Of a stretch of DNA of 64,000 nt, positions 7,822-16,795 are shown piece by piece (the stretch's first letter is position 1; every line of letters begins with the position of its first letter). The notes below the pieces were generated by a model. That model did not search any database. It worked only from the letters and a program-made list of their open reading frames with translations, and was not told where the DNA came from. Source of the stretch: a bacterium YEK0313 (GTDB taxonomy: Bacteria > Pseudomonadota > Alphaproteobacteria > Rhizobiales > Phreatobacteraceae); the NCBI GenBank assembly GCA_000751295.2, contig CCMO02000001.1, forward strand, positions 3,996,615 through 4,060,614, read 5' to 3'. The translations under genes were made by a program, and so were the position numbers.

Positions 7822-8595
7822 TCAGTGCAGGATCTGGCTGAGGAACAGCTTGGTCCGCTCGTGCTGCGGATTGGAGAAGAAGGCGTTCGGCTCGTTCATT
7901 TCGATGATCTGGCCGAAATCCATGAAGATCACGCGGTTGGCGACCTGGCGGGCGAAGCCCATCTCGTGGGTGACGCACAGCATGGTCATGCCCTCTTCGG
8001 CAAGGCTCACCATGGTGTCGAGCACCTCCTTGACCATTTCCGGGTCGAGCGCCGAGGTCGGCTCGTCGAACAGCATGATCTTCGGGCTCATGCACAGCGC
8101 CCGGGCGATCGCCACGCGCTGCTGCTGGCCGCCGGACAGCTGGCCCGGATATTTGTTGGCCTGCTCGGGGATCCTAACGCGCTTGAGATAGTGCATCGCG
8201 ATTTCCTCGGCATCCTTCTTGGGCATCTTCTTCACCCAGATCGGCGCCAGCGTGCAGTTCTCCAGGATGGTCAGGTGCGGGAACAGGTTGAAGTGCTGGA
8301 ACACCATGCCGACCTCGCGGCGGATCTCGTCGATCTTCTTGAGGTCGTTGGTCAGCTCGATGCCGTCGACGACGATCTTGCCCTGCTGGTGCTCCTCCAG
8401 GCGGTTGATGCAGCGGATCATCGTCGACTTGCCCGAACCGGACGGGCCGCAGATGACGATGCGCTCGCCGCGCCGGACCGTCAGGTTGATGTCCTTCAGC
8501 ACGTGGAACTCGCCGTACCACTTGTGGACACCCGAGAGGTCGACCGCCACCTCGCTGCTCGTTGCGGGCATTTTCGCGGCTGCGGAACTGGCCAT
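7822..8595 (-). CDS. aapP: General L-amino acid ABC transporter, ATP-binding protein AapP
   Basis: A 257-aa ABC ATPase of the polar amino acid family. Walker A is GPSGSGKST at residues 50-58, the signature is LSGGQQQRVAIARAL, Walker B IMLFDEP, and the switch His lies in CVTHEMGFA. It powers uptake through AapQ/AapM with AapJ as binding protein. It is the last gene of aapJQMP, 42 bp downstream of aapM; the order J-Q-M-P and the strong family resemblance support the name. A second nearby ATG would shorten the variable leader. Confidence 0.95.
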   Translation of the reverse strand: MASSAAAKMPATSSEVAVDLSGVHKWYGEFHVLKDINLTVRRGERIVICGPSGSGKSTMIRCINRLEEHQQGKIVVDGIELTNDLKKIDEIRREVGMVFQHFNLFPHLTILENCTLAPIWVKKMPKKDAEEIAMHYLKRVRIPEQANKYPGQLSGGQQQRVAIARALCMSPKIMLFDEPTSALDPEMVKEVLDTMVSLAEEGMTMLCVTHEMGFARQVANRVIFMDFGQIIEMNEPNAFFSNPQHERTKLFLSQILH

Positions 8596-8637
8596 GCGGA
8601 ACTCCTAGCACCCTTGTTTTGCGATGACCGGTCCCGC

Positions 8638-10134
8638 CTAGCGGCGACGGCCCTTGTTGAGGCGGTTCTCGACGAAGATCGAGTAGCGCGACATGAAATA
8701 GCAGAAAGCGAAGTAGATGATCCCGGCAAAAGCGAAGCCGGTATAGAGCGTCACCGGGCTCGCCCATTGCGGATCGGTGAAGCCGGCGCGCAAGGTGCCC
8801 AGGAGGTCGAAGATCGCCACGATCGAGACGAGCGTGGTGTCCTTGAACAGGCCGATGAAGGTGTTGACGATGCCGGGAATGACCAGCTTCAGCGCCTGCG
8901 GCAGGATGATCAGCCCCATCATGCGGGGATAGTTGAGGCCGAGCGCCTGGGCGCCCTCGAACTGGCCCTTGGGAATGGCCTGCAGGCCGCCGCGAATGAC
9001 CTCCGCCATATAGGCGCCCGAGAAGATCGAGACGCCGACCAGCACGCGCATCAGCGGATCGGGCGCCCGCTCGAGGAACAGCGGCAGCATGTAGGAGGCG
9101 AAGAACAGGACGGTGATCAGCGGCACGCCGCGCACGATCTCGATCAGCGCCACCGACATGAAGCGGATGATCGGCAGCTTCGAGCGCCGTCCGAGCGCCA
9201 GGGCGACGCCGATCGGCAGCGCCGCGACGATGCCGGTGACGGCGACCACGAGGCTGACCAATAGACCGCCCCATTGCCGGGTCTCGACGACTGGCAGGGC
9301 CGGCAGGTCGAAGGTGCCGGCCCGGACCAGACCGTAGCACAGGATGCTGAGCGCGAGCGCCGCCGCGCTGACCAGCAGCAGGCGGACATTGGCGCGGCTT
9401 TCGGCGATGCTGAGCGCGCAGGCCATCACCACGCCGAGGCCGACCACCACATGCAGCTCGAACCAGGCCGGGCGCAGGAACCAGATGCCGGTAAGCACCG
9501 CCACCAGCACAAGGCCGCCGGCAAACAGCAGCCGCTCCTCCATGCCCGCCTCGCTGAGACTGAGCAGATAGGCGACCAGCAGCACCAGGGCGAGGATGAT
9601 CGCCAGCCAGTCGACGACCACGAGCCAGGGATTGATGAGCGAGCCGCCATAGAGCAGCATGAAGGCGAAGACCGGGAAAACGCCGAAGAACAGGATGGCG
9701 TTCAGCACCTTGTAGCCGAGCGAGGGAATGAGCAGCGGCACCAGCAGGACCAGCGCCGCGATGCCGACGGTGTCGACCCGCCAGCGCTGGTCGATCGGAT
9801 AGAAGCCGTACATGAACTGGCCGAACTTGGCCTGGACGAAAGGCCAGCAGGCGCCGACATGGCGGCCGGCCTTTTCGTCGAGGCAGACGTCGCGGTCGGC
9901 GCCGCTCCACACCGCCCGGACGAGCGTGAAGTCGATGAAGGTCCAGAGCAGATTGACGGCGACATAGGCGCCGATGAGGGTCAGGATCGTCTGCGGAATG
10001 GACGAGAACAGGTTGGCGCGCATCCAGCCGATCGGCCCGGCGAGCGACACCGGCGGCGGCAGGGCCTGGGCGATCTCGCCGCGGACGAAGGTGGCGGGGG
10101 ACGCCGGAGGAGCGCTGGTCGAAGGCGCGTTCAT
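8638..10134 (-). CDS. aapM: General L-amino acid ABC transporter permease AapM, enlarged
   Basis: A 498-aa inner-membrane permease. The C-terminal half is the classic His/Glu/Gln permease domain: GGLLVSLVVAVTGIVAALPIGVALALGRRS, IEIVRGVPLITVLF, and the EAA loop GGLQAIPKGQFEGAQALGLNY. The N-terminal half begins with a variable leader and has a first membrane helix, the WRVDTVGIAAL region and an unusually long run of hydrophobic segments (about residues 130-270). AapM proteins I know of are nearer 380-400 aa, so this copy seems to carry roughly 100 extra, mostly transmembrane residues. It lies 18 bp after aapQ and forms the pore with it. Confidence 0.92.
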   Translation of the reverse strand: MNAPSTSAPPASPATFVRGEIAQALPPPVSLAGPIGWMRANLFSSIPQTILTLIGAYVAVNLLWTFIDFTLVRAVWSGADRDVCLDEKAGRHVGACWPFVQAKFGQFMYGFYPIDQRWRVDTVGIAALVLLVPLLIPSLGYKVLNAILFFGVFPVFAFMLLYGGSLINPWLVVVDWLAIILALVLLVAYLLSLSEAGMEERLLFAGGLVLVAVLTGIWFLRPAWFELHVVVGLGVVMACALSIAESRANVRLLLVSAAALALSILCYGLVRAGTFDLPALPVVETRQWGGLLVSLVVAVTGIVAALPIGVALALGRRSKLPIIRFMSVALIEIVRGVPLITVLFFASYMLPLFLERAPDPLMRVLVGVSIFSGAYMAEVIRGGLQAIPKGQFEGAQALGLNYPRMMGLIILPQALKLVIPGIVNTFIGLFKDTTLVSIVAIFDLLGTLRAGFTDPQWASPVTLYTGFAFAGIIYFAFCYFMSRYSIFVENRLNKGRRR

Positions 10135-10152
10135 GAGCTTGCCTCCCCCGTC

Positions 10153-11346
10153 TCAGCGTTCCACCAGCGCGATGCGCCGGTTGTACCAGTTCATGAACAG
10201 CGACGTGACGATCGAGATCGTCAGGTAGCAGGCCATCCACATGGCGATGATCTCGATCGCCTGGCCGGTCTGGTTGAGGATGGTGCCGCCGACCGAGACC
10301 ACGTCGGGATAGCCGATCGCGACCGCCAGCGAGGAGTTCTTGGTCAGGTTCAGATACTGGCTGGTCATCGGCGGGATGATCACGCGCAGCGCCTGCGGAA
10401 TCACGATGAGGTTGAGGATCCGTCCTTCGGCAAGGCCGAGCGAACGGCCGGCCTCGGTCTGGCCATGGCTGACCGCCTGGATGCCGGCGCGCACGATCTC
10501 CGCGATGAAGGCCGCGGTATAGGCGACGAGCGCGACGAGAAGCGCGACGAATTCGGGATTGACCGTCATGCCGCCCTGCAGGTTGAAGCGCCCCTGCACC
10601 GGATGGTCGAAGCTGATCGGCATGCCCGTGACGAGATAGGCAAGGAGCGGCAGCCCGAGGACCAGCCCCCACATGGCGGGCACGGTCGGGAACTGCTGGC
10701 CGGTCGCATCCTGGCGCTTGTGCGCCCAGGATCTCAGCACCAGGGCGGCGACGATGCCGACCACGAGCGCGATGCCGATGGCGCCCGCGCCATCGGCGAA
10801 GATGGGCTTGGGCAGCGTGACGCCGCGCCGGTTGATGAAGATCTCGCCGAAGACCGACAGCGAATTGCGCGGTTCCGGCATCACTGCCAGGACCGCCAGG
10901 TACCAGAACAGGATCTGGAACAGCAGCGGCAGGTTGCGGATGATCTCGACGTACCAGTAGGCGATCTTCGCCACCACCCAGTTGGGCGACAGGCGGGCAA
11001 CGCCCACGACGAAGCCGAGCAGCGTCGCGAACACGATGCCGACCGCGGCGAGCAGCAGCGTATTGAGCAGGCCGACCACGAAGGCCCGGCCGTAACTCAT
11101 CGCCTCGTTCCAGGGAATCAGCGCCTGCGAAATGCCGAAGCCGGCCGTATTCTCCAGGAAGCCGAAGCCGGAGGCGATCCGCTGGTTGGTCAGGTTGGTG
11201 ACCGCGTTGGAAATGCCCTTGTAGGCGAGAAAGACCAGCAGCCCGAGCGCGATCGCCTGGAAGATGGTTCCTCTGATCTTGGGGTTGTTGAAAAACGCCG
11301 CTTTGGGCGCACTCACCCCGCGAGCCGGCAATGTGCCGTCCGTCAT
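10153..11346 (-). CDS. aapQ: General L-amino acid ABC transporter permease AapQ
   Basis: A 397-aa integral membrane protein. After a short cytoplasmic leader comes the first helix (GTIFQAIALGLLVFLAYKG), then the long periplasmic loop GFGFLENTAGFGISQALIPWNE and the transporter domain with YVEIIRNLPLLFQILFWYLAVL. The ATPase-contacting loop is RAGIQAVSHGQTEAGRSLGL. Length agrees with AapQ. It starts 182 bp after aapJ; that space carries two strong hairpins (11387-11459) that could adjust expression of the membrane parts relative to the binding protein. Confidence 0.94.
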   Translation of the reverse strand: MTDGTLPARGVSAPKAAFFNNPKIRGTIFQAIALGLLVFLAYKGISNAVTNLTNQRIASGFGFLENTAGFGISQALIPWNEAMSYGRAFVVGLLNTLLLAAVGIVFATLLGFVVGVARLSPNWVVAKIAYWYVEIIRNLPLLFQILFWYLAVLAVMPEPRNSLSVFGEIFINRRGVTLPKPIFADGAGAIGIALVVGIVAALVLRSWAHKRQDATGQQFPTVPAMWGLVLGLPLLAYLVTGMPISFDHPVQGRFNLQGGMTVNPEFVALLVALVAYTAAFIAEIVRAGIQAVSHGQTEAGRSLGLAEGRILNLIVIPQALRVIIPPMTSQYLNLTKNSSLAVAIGYPDVVSVGGTILNQTGQAIEIIAMWMACYLTISIVTSLFMNWYNRRIALVER

Positions 11347-11386
11347 GTTCGCCGTCCCCTTCTGTCCTTCGGTGAGTGGCCCTTCC

Positions 11387-11459
11387 GGCGCCCGTCGGGC
11401 GGGCGCCGTGGACCGGTTGTCTTCACCGGTGACCGTCCCGGGATCGTGGACCCGGGACG
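11387..11459 (-). promoter_or_regulatory. Tandem hairpins in the aapJ-aapQ intergenic region
   Basis: Two perfect stem-loops lie between the binding-protein gene and the first permease gene. 11387-11407 has arms GGCGCCCG and CGGGCGCC around a 5-nt loop; 11434-11459 has arms CGTCCCGGG and CCCGGGACG around an 8-nt loop. No T-run follows on the transcript, so mRNA stabilisation of aapJ or partial attenuation fits better than full termination. This placement is common in binding-protein operons. Confidence 0.55.
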
Positions 11460-11528
11460 TTTGTCATGTCCAGTCGTATTGTTCGGCAGCCGGCGACCGG
11501 ATCATCGGCTCGGCCGCCGCCGGTGGGA

Positions 11529-12563
11529 TCAGCGGATCGGCGGGGCGTATTGCAGGCCCCCCTTGTTCCACAGGGCGTTGAGGCCGCGGGCAATGCCGAG
11601 GCGCGTGTTCGGGCCGACATTGCGGTCGAACACCTCGCCGTAATTGCCGACATGCCGGACGATGCGCACCACCCAGTCCTTGGTCAGGCCCAGCGCCTCG
11701 CCGAAATTGCCCTCGGTGCCGACCAGACGCCGGATCTCGGGGTTGGCCGACTGCAGCATCTGCTCGATATTGGCCTTGCTGACCCCGAGCTCCTCGGCAT
11801 TGACCTGGGCGAACAGCACCCATTTGACGATGTCGAACCACTGGTCGTCGCCGTGACGGACGACCGGCCCGAGCGGCTCCTTGGAGATGATCTCCGGCAG
11901 CACGATATGGTCGTCGGGCTTGGCGAGCTTCACACGCTCGGCATAGAGGCCCGAGGCGTCCGTCGTGAAGGCGTCGCAGCGGCCGGCGTCATAGGCCTTC
12001 ACGGTTTCGTCGTTGGTGGCGAAGACCACCGGCTCGTATTTGAGGTTGTTGGCCCGGAAGAAGTCGGCAAGGTTCAGCTCGGTCGTCGTTCCGGCCTGCA
12101 CGCAGACCGAGGCGCCGGACAGCTCGCGCGCGCTCTTCACGTTGAGCGACTTGCGCACCATGAAGCCCTGGCCGTCGTAATAGTTGACGCCGGTGAAGTT
12201 GAGGCCGAGCGCGGTGTCGCGCTGGATCGTCCAGGTCGAGTTGCGCGCCAGCACGTCGATTTCACCGGCCTGCAGCGCGGTGAAACGGTCTTTTGCCGAC
12301 AGCGGCACGAAGCGCACCTTGGTCGGGTCGTTGAAGATCGCGGCGGCGACCGCGCGGCAGAAGTCGACGTCGAGGCCGGTCCAGTTGCCCTGGCTGTCGG
12401 GCTGCGAGAAGCCCGCGAGGCCTTGCGTCACGCCGCATTGCACGAAGCCCTTCGCCTGCACGTTGCGCAGCGTGTTGCCCGCGGCGGGCGCTTGGGCCAG
12501 CGCGGCGCTGGACGAAAACCCGAGCACTGCGCCAAGCGCGAGGGCCGAGACGATCCGTTTCAT
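11529..12563 (-). CDS. aapJ: General L-amino acid-binding periplasmic protein AapJ
   Basis: A 344-aa family 3 solute-binding protein. The ATG at 12563 gives a clean Sec signal peptide, MKRIVSALALGAVLGFSSSAALAQAPAAG, with cleavage after ALA; the frame remains open upstream but lacks coding character. The mature protein shows VQAKGFVQCGVTQGLAGFSQPDSQGNWTGLDVDFCRAVAAAIF, the ligand-binding opening of AapJ/BztA proteins, and TTDASGLYAERVKL. It captures a broad range of L-amino acids for AapQMP. An AT-rich leader of about 280 bp separates it from the divergent metC and should contain both promoters. Confidence 0.94.
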   Translation of the reverse strand: MKRIVSALALGAVLGFSSSAALAQAPAAGNTLRNVQAKGFVQCGVTQGLAGFSQPDSQGNWTGLDVDFCRAVAAAIFNDPTKVRFVPLSAKDRFTALQAGEIDVLARNSTWTIQRDTALGLNFTGVNYYDGQGFMVRKSLNVKSARELSGASVCVQAGTTTELNLADFFRANNLKYEPVVFATNDETVKAYDAGRCDAFTTDASGLYAERVKLAKPDDHIVLPEIISKEPLGPVVRHGDDQWFDIVKWVLFAQVNAEELGVSKANIEQMLQSANPEIRRLVGTEGNFGEALGLTKDWVVRIVRHVGNYGEVFDRNVGPNTRLGIARGLNALWNKGGLQYAPPIR

Positions 12564-12846
12564 GGTGGCAGCCTTTTCCGTCTTTGTTTGATCGATTGTT
12601 GGCATGCGCGAGCAGGCGGACGGCGCGTTTTTCCCCTCTGTACCGCCTGTGGCCCCGCAGGAAGCCGCCTGGCTTGCCAGGCAGCTCGCTTGGAGACCTC
12701 GCATTCCTGCATCTCAGGCCATCTCAGAACGGGGGTCAAGGCCTTGGCGGGGGCTTGACGCCTGCTTCCTTGGTCGAAGAAATGGCCGCCCATCCGTCCT
12801 GATGCGGGCCTTGCTCGCTCGATTTTGTCCCTGAAGCGAGGCGACT

Positions 12847-14028
12847 ATGGCAGGCCCGTCCGACAGCAAGCGCTTTTCCGAACGCACCCGGCTCGTCCTC
12901 GGCGGCCGCGACCCGTCGGAGCAGTTCGGCTTCGTCAATACGCCGATCTATCGCGGCTCGACGGTGCTCTACCCGACCTATGAGGAGCTCAAGGCGCGCC
13001 GCCAGCGCTTCGTCTACGGCACCAAGGGCACGCCCACCACCGGCTCCCTGGAAAGGGCCTGGACCGAGCTTTCCGGCGCCGCCGGCACCGTGCTGGTGCC
13101 CTCCGGCCTCGCCGCCATCATGGTCGCGCTGCAGTCCTGCCTGAAGGCCGGCGACCATCTGCTCGTCACCGATTCCGTCTATCGCCCGACGCGCCAGTAC
13201 TGCGACACCGTGCTCAGGCGCTTCGGCGTCGAGACGACCTATTACGACCCGCTGGTCGGCGCCGATATCGGTGCGCTGATGCGGCCGAACACGACCGCCG
13301 TCTTCACCGAGGCGCCGGGCTCGCAGAGTTTCGAGATGCAGGACATCCCGGCGATCGCCAAGGCCGCCCACGCCCGCGGCGCGGTGGTGCTGACGGACAA
13401 TACCTGGGCCACCCCCCTGCTCTTTCCGCCGCATGAGCGCGGCGTCGACATCGCCATCGAAGCCGGCACCAAATATCTCGGCGGCCATTCCGACATCCTG
13501 ATGGGCCTCGTCACGGCCAATGAGCGCTGCTGGCCGGCGCTGCGCGAAACCTTCGACGCCATGGCCATCCTGTCCTCGCCCGAGGACGTCTTCCTGGCGC
13601 TGCGCGGTCTGCGCACCATGCGCTTGAGGCTAGACGAAGCCGGCCGCCAGGGCATGGCCATGGCGACCTGGCTGAGCGAGCGGCCCGAGGTGAAGACCGT
13701 GCTGCATCCGGCCTTCCCGTCCCATCCCGGGCACGCGATCTGGAAGCGCGACTTCAAGGGCGCATCCGGCCTGTTCTCGGTCATCCTGCACCCGGTGTCG
13801 GAACAGGCGCTCGGCGCCTTCCTGGACGGGCTCGAACTGTTCGGCATGGGCTATTCGTGGGGCGGCTACGAGAGCCTGGTCGTGCCCTTCGACTGCTCGA
13901 CCTACCGCACCGCGACGACCTGGAATCCCGGCGGCACGGCCTTGCGCTTCCAGATCGGCCTCGAGGACGTCGCCGATCTTCAGGCCGATCTCGCCGCCGG
14001 CTTCGCCCGCATGAAGGCAGCCGGCTGA
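12847..14028 (+). CDS. metC: Cystathionine beta-lyase
   Basis: A 393-aa PLP enzyme of the Cys/Met metabolism family, converting cystathionine to homocysteine, pyruvate and ammonia. Visible features are the N-terminal VNTPIYRGSTVLYPTYEEL, YGTKGTPTTGSLERAWTELSGA, the cofactor Asp in LTDNTWATPLLF and the Schiff-base lysine in EAGTKYLGGHSD. The C-terminal LFGMGYSWGGYESLV is typical of MetC rather than MetB or MetZ. It is transcribed alone and convergent with an FMN-binding protein gene. Its stop codon sits inside a 15-bp palindrome (14020-14034). I saw no recognisable SAM riboswitch in the leader. Confidence 0.92.
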   Translation: MAGPSDSKRFSERTRLVLGGRDPSEQFGFVNTPIYRGSTVLYPTYEELKARRQRFVYGTKGTPTTGSLERAWTELSGAAGTVLVPSGLAAIMVALQSCLKAGDHLLVTDSVYRPTRQYCDTVLRRFGVETTYYDPLVGADIGALMRPNTTAVFTEAPGSQSFEMQDIPAIAKAAHARGAVVLTDNTWATPLLFPPHERGVDIAIEAGTKYLGGHSDILMGLVTANERCWPALRETFDAMAILSSPEDVFLALRGLRTMRLRLDEAGRQGMAMATWLSERPEVKTVLHPAFPSHPGHAIWKRDFKGASGLFSVILHPVSEQALGAFLDGLELFGMGYSWGGYESLVVPFDCSTYRTATTWNPGGTALRFQIGLEDVADLQADLAAGFARMKAAG

Positions 14029-14034
14029 GCCGGC
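14020..14034. terminator. Palindrome spanning the metC stop, possible bidirectional terminator
   Basis: GCCGGCT-G-AGCCGGC is a perfect inverted repeat centred on the TGA stop of metC and only 2 bp from the stop of the convergent gene. It lacks a T-run, so intrinsic termination is uncertain. Confidence 0.3.
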
Positions 14035-14035
14035 G

Positions 14036-14632
14036 TCAGGGCACCAGCCAGGTGCCCTGCCACGCTGTTGCGGTGCGCACAAAACGGGCGCGCCGGTGGC
14101 CGGTCGCGTCGAGCGACAGCCAGTCGAGCCGATCGGCCGTGACGGTGACTGCGCCGAAATGGGCCGCGCCGGCAGCGATCTCGGCGGCCGTCCCGGGCAG
14201 ACGATAGCTGCCGCCGCCGGCGATCGGCGTGCCCGGCCCGGGCATCACGCCATAGCCGGTGCGGCTGCTCGGCCGCGCCGTTTCCCAGGCCGAACGCCCG
14301 CCTTCATCCGCGACGCCGGCAATGACCGCCCTGCCGGCGAGTTGGACCTGCACCTTTCGCGCCGGATCGAAGAAGTGCACGGCCGTCCGCGGGTCGCCGG
14401 AGAGCTCGTCTGCCTTGGCCGACCTGAGGTCGGTGTGGAAACGCACCGTGCCGGCCGCGGCATCGGCAGCCCTCAGCACCACGGTGCGCAGCCGCGGCGC
14501 CCCCGCGCCGTCCGTCGTTGCGATCGTCGATGTATGGAACGGCGCCCGGCCGTCGGTGACGGCGGCGACGATCAGCGCCCAGGCTTCGCGCCGGAGCGCG
14601 TCGAGATCGTCGCGCACGGGACCAGTGCTCAC
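14036..14632 (-). CDS. Pyridoxamine 5'-phosphate oxidase family FMN-binding protein
   Basis: A 198-aa split-barrel flavoprotein. The segment RLRTVVLRAADAAAGTVRFHTDLRSAKADEL followed by AVHFFDPARKVQVQLAGRAVI is the FMN-binding core of the PNPOx family, closest to the Alr4036-like subgroup (Pyridox_ox_2) rather than PdxH itself. The start is taken as GTG at 14632, which overlaps the PAP2 stop by 4 bp (GTGA); this removes an upstream run of antisense-like sequence. The physiological substrate of this subgroup is not established. It is probably co-transcribed with the upstream phosphatase gene. Confidence 0.8.
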   Translation of the reverse strand: MSTGPVRDDLDALRREAWALIVAAVTDGRAPFHTSTIATTDGAGAPRLRTVVLRAADAAAGTVRFHTDLRSAKADELSGDPRTAVHFFDPARKVQVQLAGRAVIAGVADEGGRSAWETARPSSRTGYGVMPGPGTPIAGGGSYRLPGTAAEIAAGAAHFGAVTVTADRLDWLSLDATGHRRARFVRTATAWQGTWLVP

Positions 14633-15504
14633 GACCTGATGCGGCGGGCGAGCTGCCTGACTGCCGCCGCGACGCGCCGGCGCGGCATGGGGAAAGGTTC
14701 GCGTCCCGGCCCGGGAGCGAAGACGAAACCGCGGCGGGCGAACCAGTCGCGCGTCATGAGCGTGAACCAGGCACCCCAGGCCGAGCCGACGATGATGTCG
14801 GTGAAATAATGGGCGTCGACGACGATCCGGCTGACCGCGATGAGCGCCGCCAGGGCCACCAGCAGCCTGCGCCAGCGCGGGAACAGGCAGGCGAAGGCGA
14901 CGGCGATGGCGAAGGCGGTCTGCGAATGGCCGGACGGGAAACTCGCAAAGGACGAGCTCCAGGCGGTCGGATCGAAATGCAGCGTGCCGAACTGCTCGAA
15001 ATAGCGCGGGCGGGCCCGGCCGATCAGGCGCTTGACGATGGCGATGATCAAGCCCGAGCCCCCGACCGCCGCCATCAGGAAGGCAAGGCGGGCAGCGAGA
15101 GCCAGCACCACCTTGTCGGCGAAACCACGGACCGGCGGCATGGCCAGGCCGATCACGACGAGCATGATGCCGGTCGGCCAGAGCAGCCAGCCCGATTTGC
15201 CGACATGGGTGATCAGCTCGAAGAGGTCGGCGAGGCCGCCATGAATGCCGTGCTGGGCCTCCTGAAGAAGCGGATCGACATAGGCCATGCTGGCGAGGGC
15301 CAGAGCCGCGCCGATCAACGTTGCCGCCACACGGCTCGGCCAGTCCGGGAAAATGCGCAGAGCGGGCGTCGCATTCGGCCGGACGGGCCGCTTGAGCCGG
15401 ACAACCGCAAGGCTCAAGCCCTCGCGCACGGCCGCAAGGCGCGCCGACAGGCTGCGCGGCGGTGCGGCGAGCGTTGAGGCGGATGGCGTGTCGATAGGGC
15501 TCAT
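14629..15504 (-). CDS. PAP2 superfamily phosphatase (membrane)
   Basis: A 291-aa integral membrane phosphatase. The three acid-phosphatase motifs are visible: KRLIGRARP (K-x6-RP), SFPSGHSQTAF (PSGH) and SRIVVDAHYFTDIIVG (SR-x5-H-x3-D), with the catalytic His in HYFTD. Several hydrophobic helices surround them, so the active site probably faces the periplasm and acts on a lipid phosphate or undecaprenyl pyrophosphate. The ATG at 15504 (MSPIDTPSAS) was preferred over an upstream in-frame ATG. It overlaps the FMN-binding gene downstream. Confidence 0.88.
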   Translation of the reverse strand: MSPIDTPSASTLAAPPRSLSARLAAVREGLSLAVVRLKRPVRPNATPALRIFPDWPSRVAATLIGAALALASMAYVDPLLQEAQHGIHGGLADLFELITHVGKSGWLLWPTGIMLVVIGLAMPPVRGFADKVVLALAARLAFLMAAVGGSGLIIAIVKRLIGRARPRYFEQFGTLHFDPTAWSSSFASFPSGHSQTAFAIAVAFACLFPRWRRLLVALAALIAVSRIVVDAHYFTDIIVGSAWGAWFTLMTRDWFARRGFVFAPGPGREPFPMPRRRVAAAVRQLARRIRS

Positions 15505-15621
15505 CGTGCTTGCGGGCGGTCCGGTCCGTGTCCTCGTGCGGGAAAATTCCCTTAAGGCCAACGGGCCGGCATGTCACGCATCCGCCGCCGCGATCACGCC
15601 GTCATGATCGGCAGCGAATGG

Positions 15622-15816
15622 TCACACCACCGCCCGGAGCGCCCGCTCCAGCATCTGCCGGCAATCCTCGGCCTGCTGGCGCGAGGCCTTGCTGCGCAGG
15701 CGGCGCGACAGGTCGCGCAGATCGCGGATCGCGATGTCGACCGCCAGAAGCAGGTCGATCTCGCAGGCTTCCTCGGTGGCCTTGGGTCTGGGACGGAACG
15801 GAATGATCTCGGCCAC
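15622..15816 (-). CDS. Small conserved hypothetical protein, 64 aa
   Basis: A 64-aa basic, helical protein starting with GTG and reading MAEIIPFRPRPKATEEACEI, an opening I associate with small hypothetical proteins of Hyphomicrobiales. The rest (LLLAVDIAIRDLRDLSRRLRSKASRQQ) is one long amphipathic helix with many Arg residues. No known domain is apparent. It lies alone between the PAP2 gene and a plus-strand transporter gene. Confidence 0.6.
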   Translation of the reverse strand: MAEIIPFRPRPKATEEACEIDLLLAVDIAIRDLRDLSRRLRSKASRQQAEDCRQMLERALRAVV

Positions 15817-16170
15817 GCGATGCTCTCACGAATCACTGTCACTGCGGCCATGGCACCAGCGAAAGGTTAATCGAGCGCAAATAAGGCAGCCCCGCGGCCT
15901 CACGAACGACCCTCGAGAGCCCAGCGGCGGCGCGGCCAGGAACCGGAAAAGGGCTGTGACGACAGAGCCTTGCCGGCATATCCTGAATCACAGTCGCGGG
16001 CGAGACAGGCGCTCGACGGCTCTCCCCGGCGGCCGCATTCTCCCGGGAGCCCGGCCAGGGGCCGCATCACGATCGCGCGGAGCAGCCGTTTTTCGTGGGA
16101 CGGCGGCGCAATCCGCAGTATAGAGCCGGCCGACACCCGAAAACGCCTTTCTGAACGGACCGCGTCCCGC

Positions 16171-16704
16171 ATGATCGGAATTGCCTCGCTCGTCGGCTTC
16201 GTCTCGACCATTCCCCTGGCGAACTGGCTCATCGGCAATGTCGGCACGACCTGCGTGCCGAACGGCCCTTGCATCATTCCCGTCGGCTTCGGCCTGATGG
16301 CGCCGAGCGGCGTCCTGATGGTCGGCCTCGCGCTCGTCCTGCGCGACGTCGTCCAGCGCAGCCTCGGCCTCGGCTGGTCGCTCGCGGGCGTCGTCTGCGG
16401 TGCCGTCCTCTCCTGGTTCGTCGCGCCGCCCGCGCTCGCGCTCGCCTCCGGCGCCGCCTTCCTGTTCTCCGAGCTCGCCGACACCGCGGTCTACACGCCG
16501 CTCGCGCGCCGCCGGCTGATCCCGGCGGTGATCGCCTCGAGTGTCGTCGGCACGGCCATCGACAGCACCCTGTTCCTGTGGCTTGCCTTCGGCTCGGTCA
16601 GCCTTCTGCCGGGCATGGTGCTGGGCAAGGTCTGGATGGTCGCGGCGGCGACCCTCGTCCTGTGGCTGACCCGCCGCCGGTTGGATGCGGCCGCCGCCCG
16701 CTGA
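16171..16704 (+). CDS. VUT-family membrane protein (YhhQ-like queuosine precursor transporter family)
   Basis: A 177-aa membrane protein with five to six helices. The polar start MIGIASLVGFVSTIPLANWLIGNVG and the segments GLMAPSGVLMVGLALVLRDVVQRSLG and FLFSELADTAVYTPL match the VUT/YhhQ family, some members of which import 7-cyano-7-deazaguanine or preQ1. The ATG at 16171 begins the conserved part; the frame is open further upstream, but that stretch is arginine- and proline-rich and unlike the family. I see no preQ1 riboswitch upstream. The exact substrate is not proven for this subgroup. Confidence 0.75.
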   Translation: MIGIASLVGFVSTIPLANWLIGNVGTTCVPNGPCIIPVGFGLMAPSGVLMVGLALVLRDVVQRSLGLGWSLAGVVCGAVLSWFVAPPALALASGAAFLFSELADTAVYTPLARRRLIPAVIASSVVGTAIDSTLFLWLAFGSVSLLPGMVLGKVWMVAAATLVLWLTRRRLDAAAAR

Positions 16705-16795
16705 TCATGTCGAAAAGTACCGACCGGACCTAGCGTCAGGCCCTCCTGCCCTGCTATGCGGACCTCACGGCAGGTCAACATGCCCTGGGGATGCC

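Noticed and set aside
9274..11643. A 789-codon open frame opposite the aapM and aapQ genes
   Set aside because: Composition is that of an antisense frame; both strands cannot be coding here and the permeases are unmistakable.
12564..12846. SAM-type riboswitch upstream of metC
   Set aside because: I could not find the conserved pairing or the sequence blocks of SAM-I, SAM-II or related elements.
15850..16170. preQ1 riboswitch upstream of the VUT transporter
   Set aside because: No recognisable preQ1-I or preQ1-II core or pseudoknot sequence; the stretch looks like ordinary intergenic DNA.
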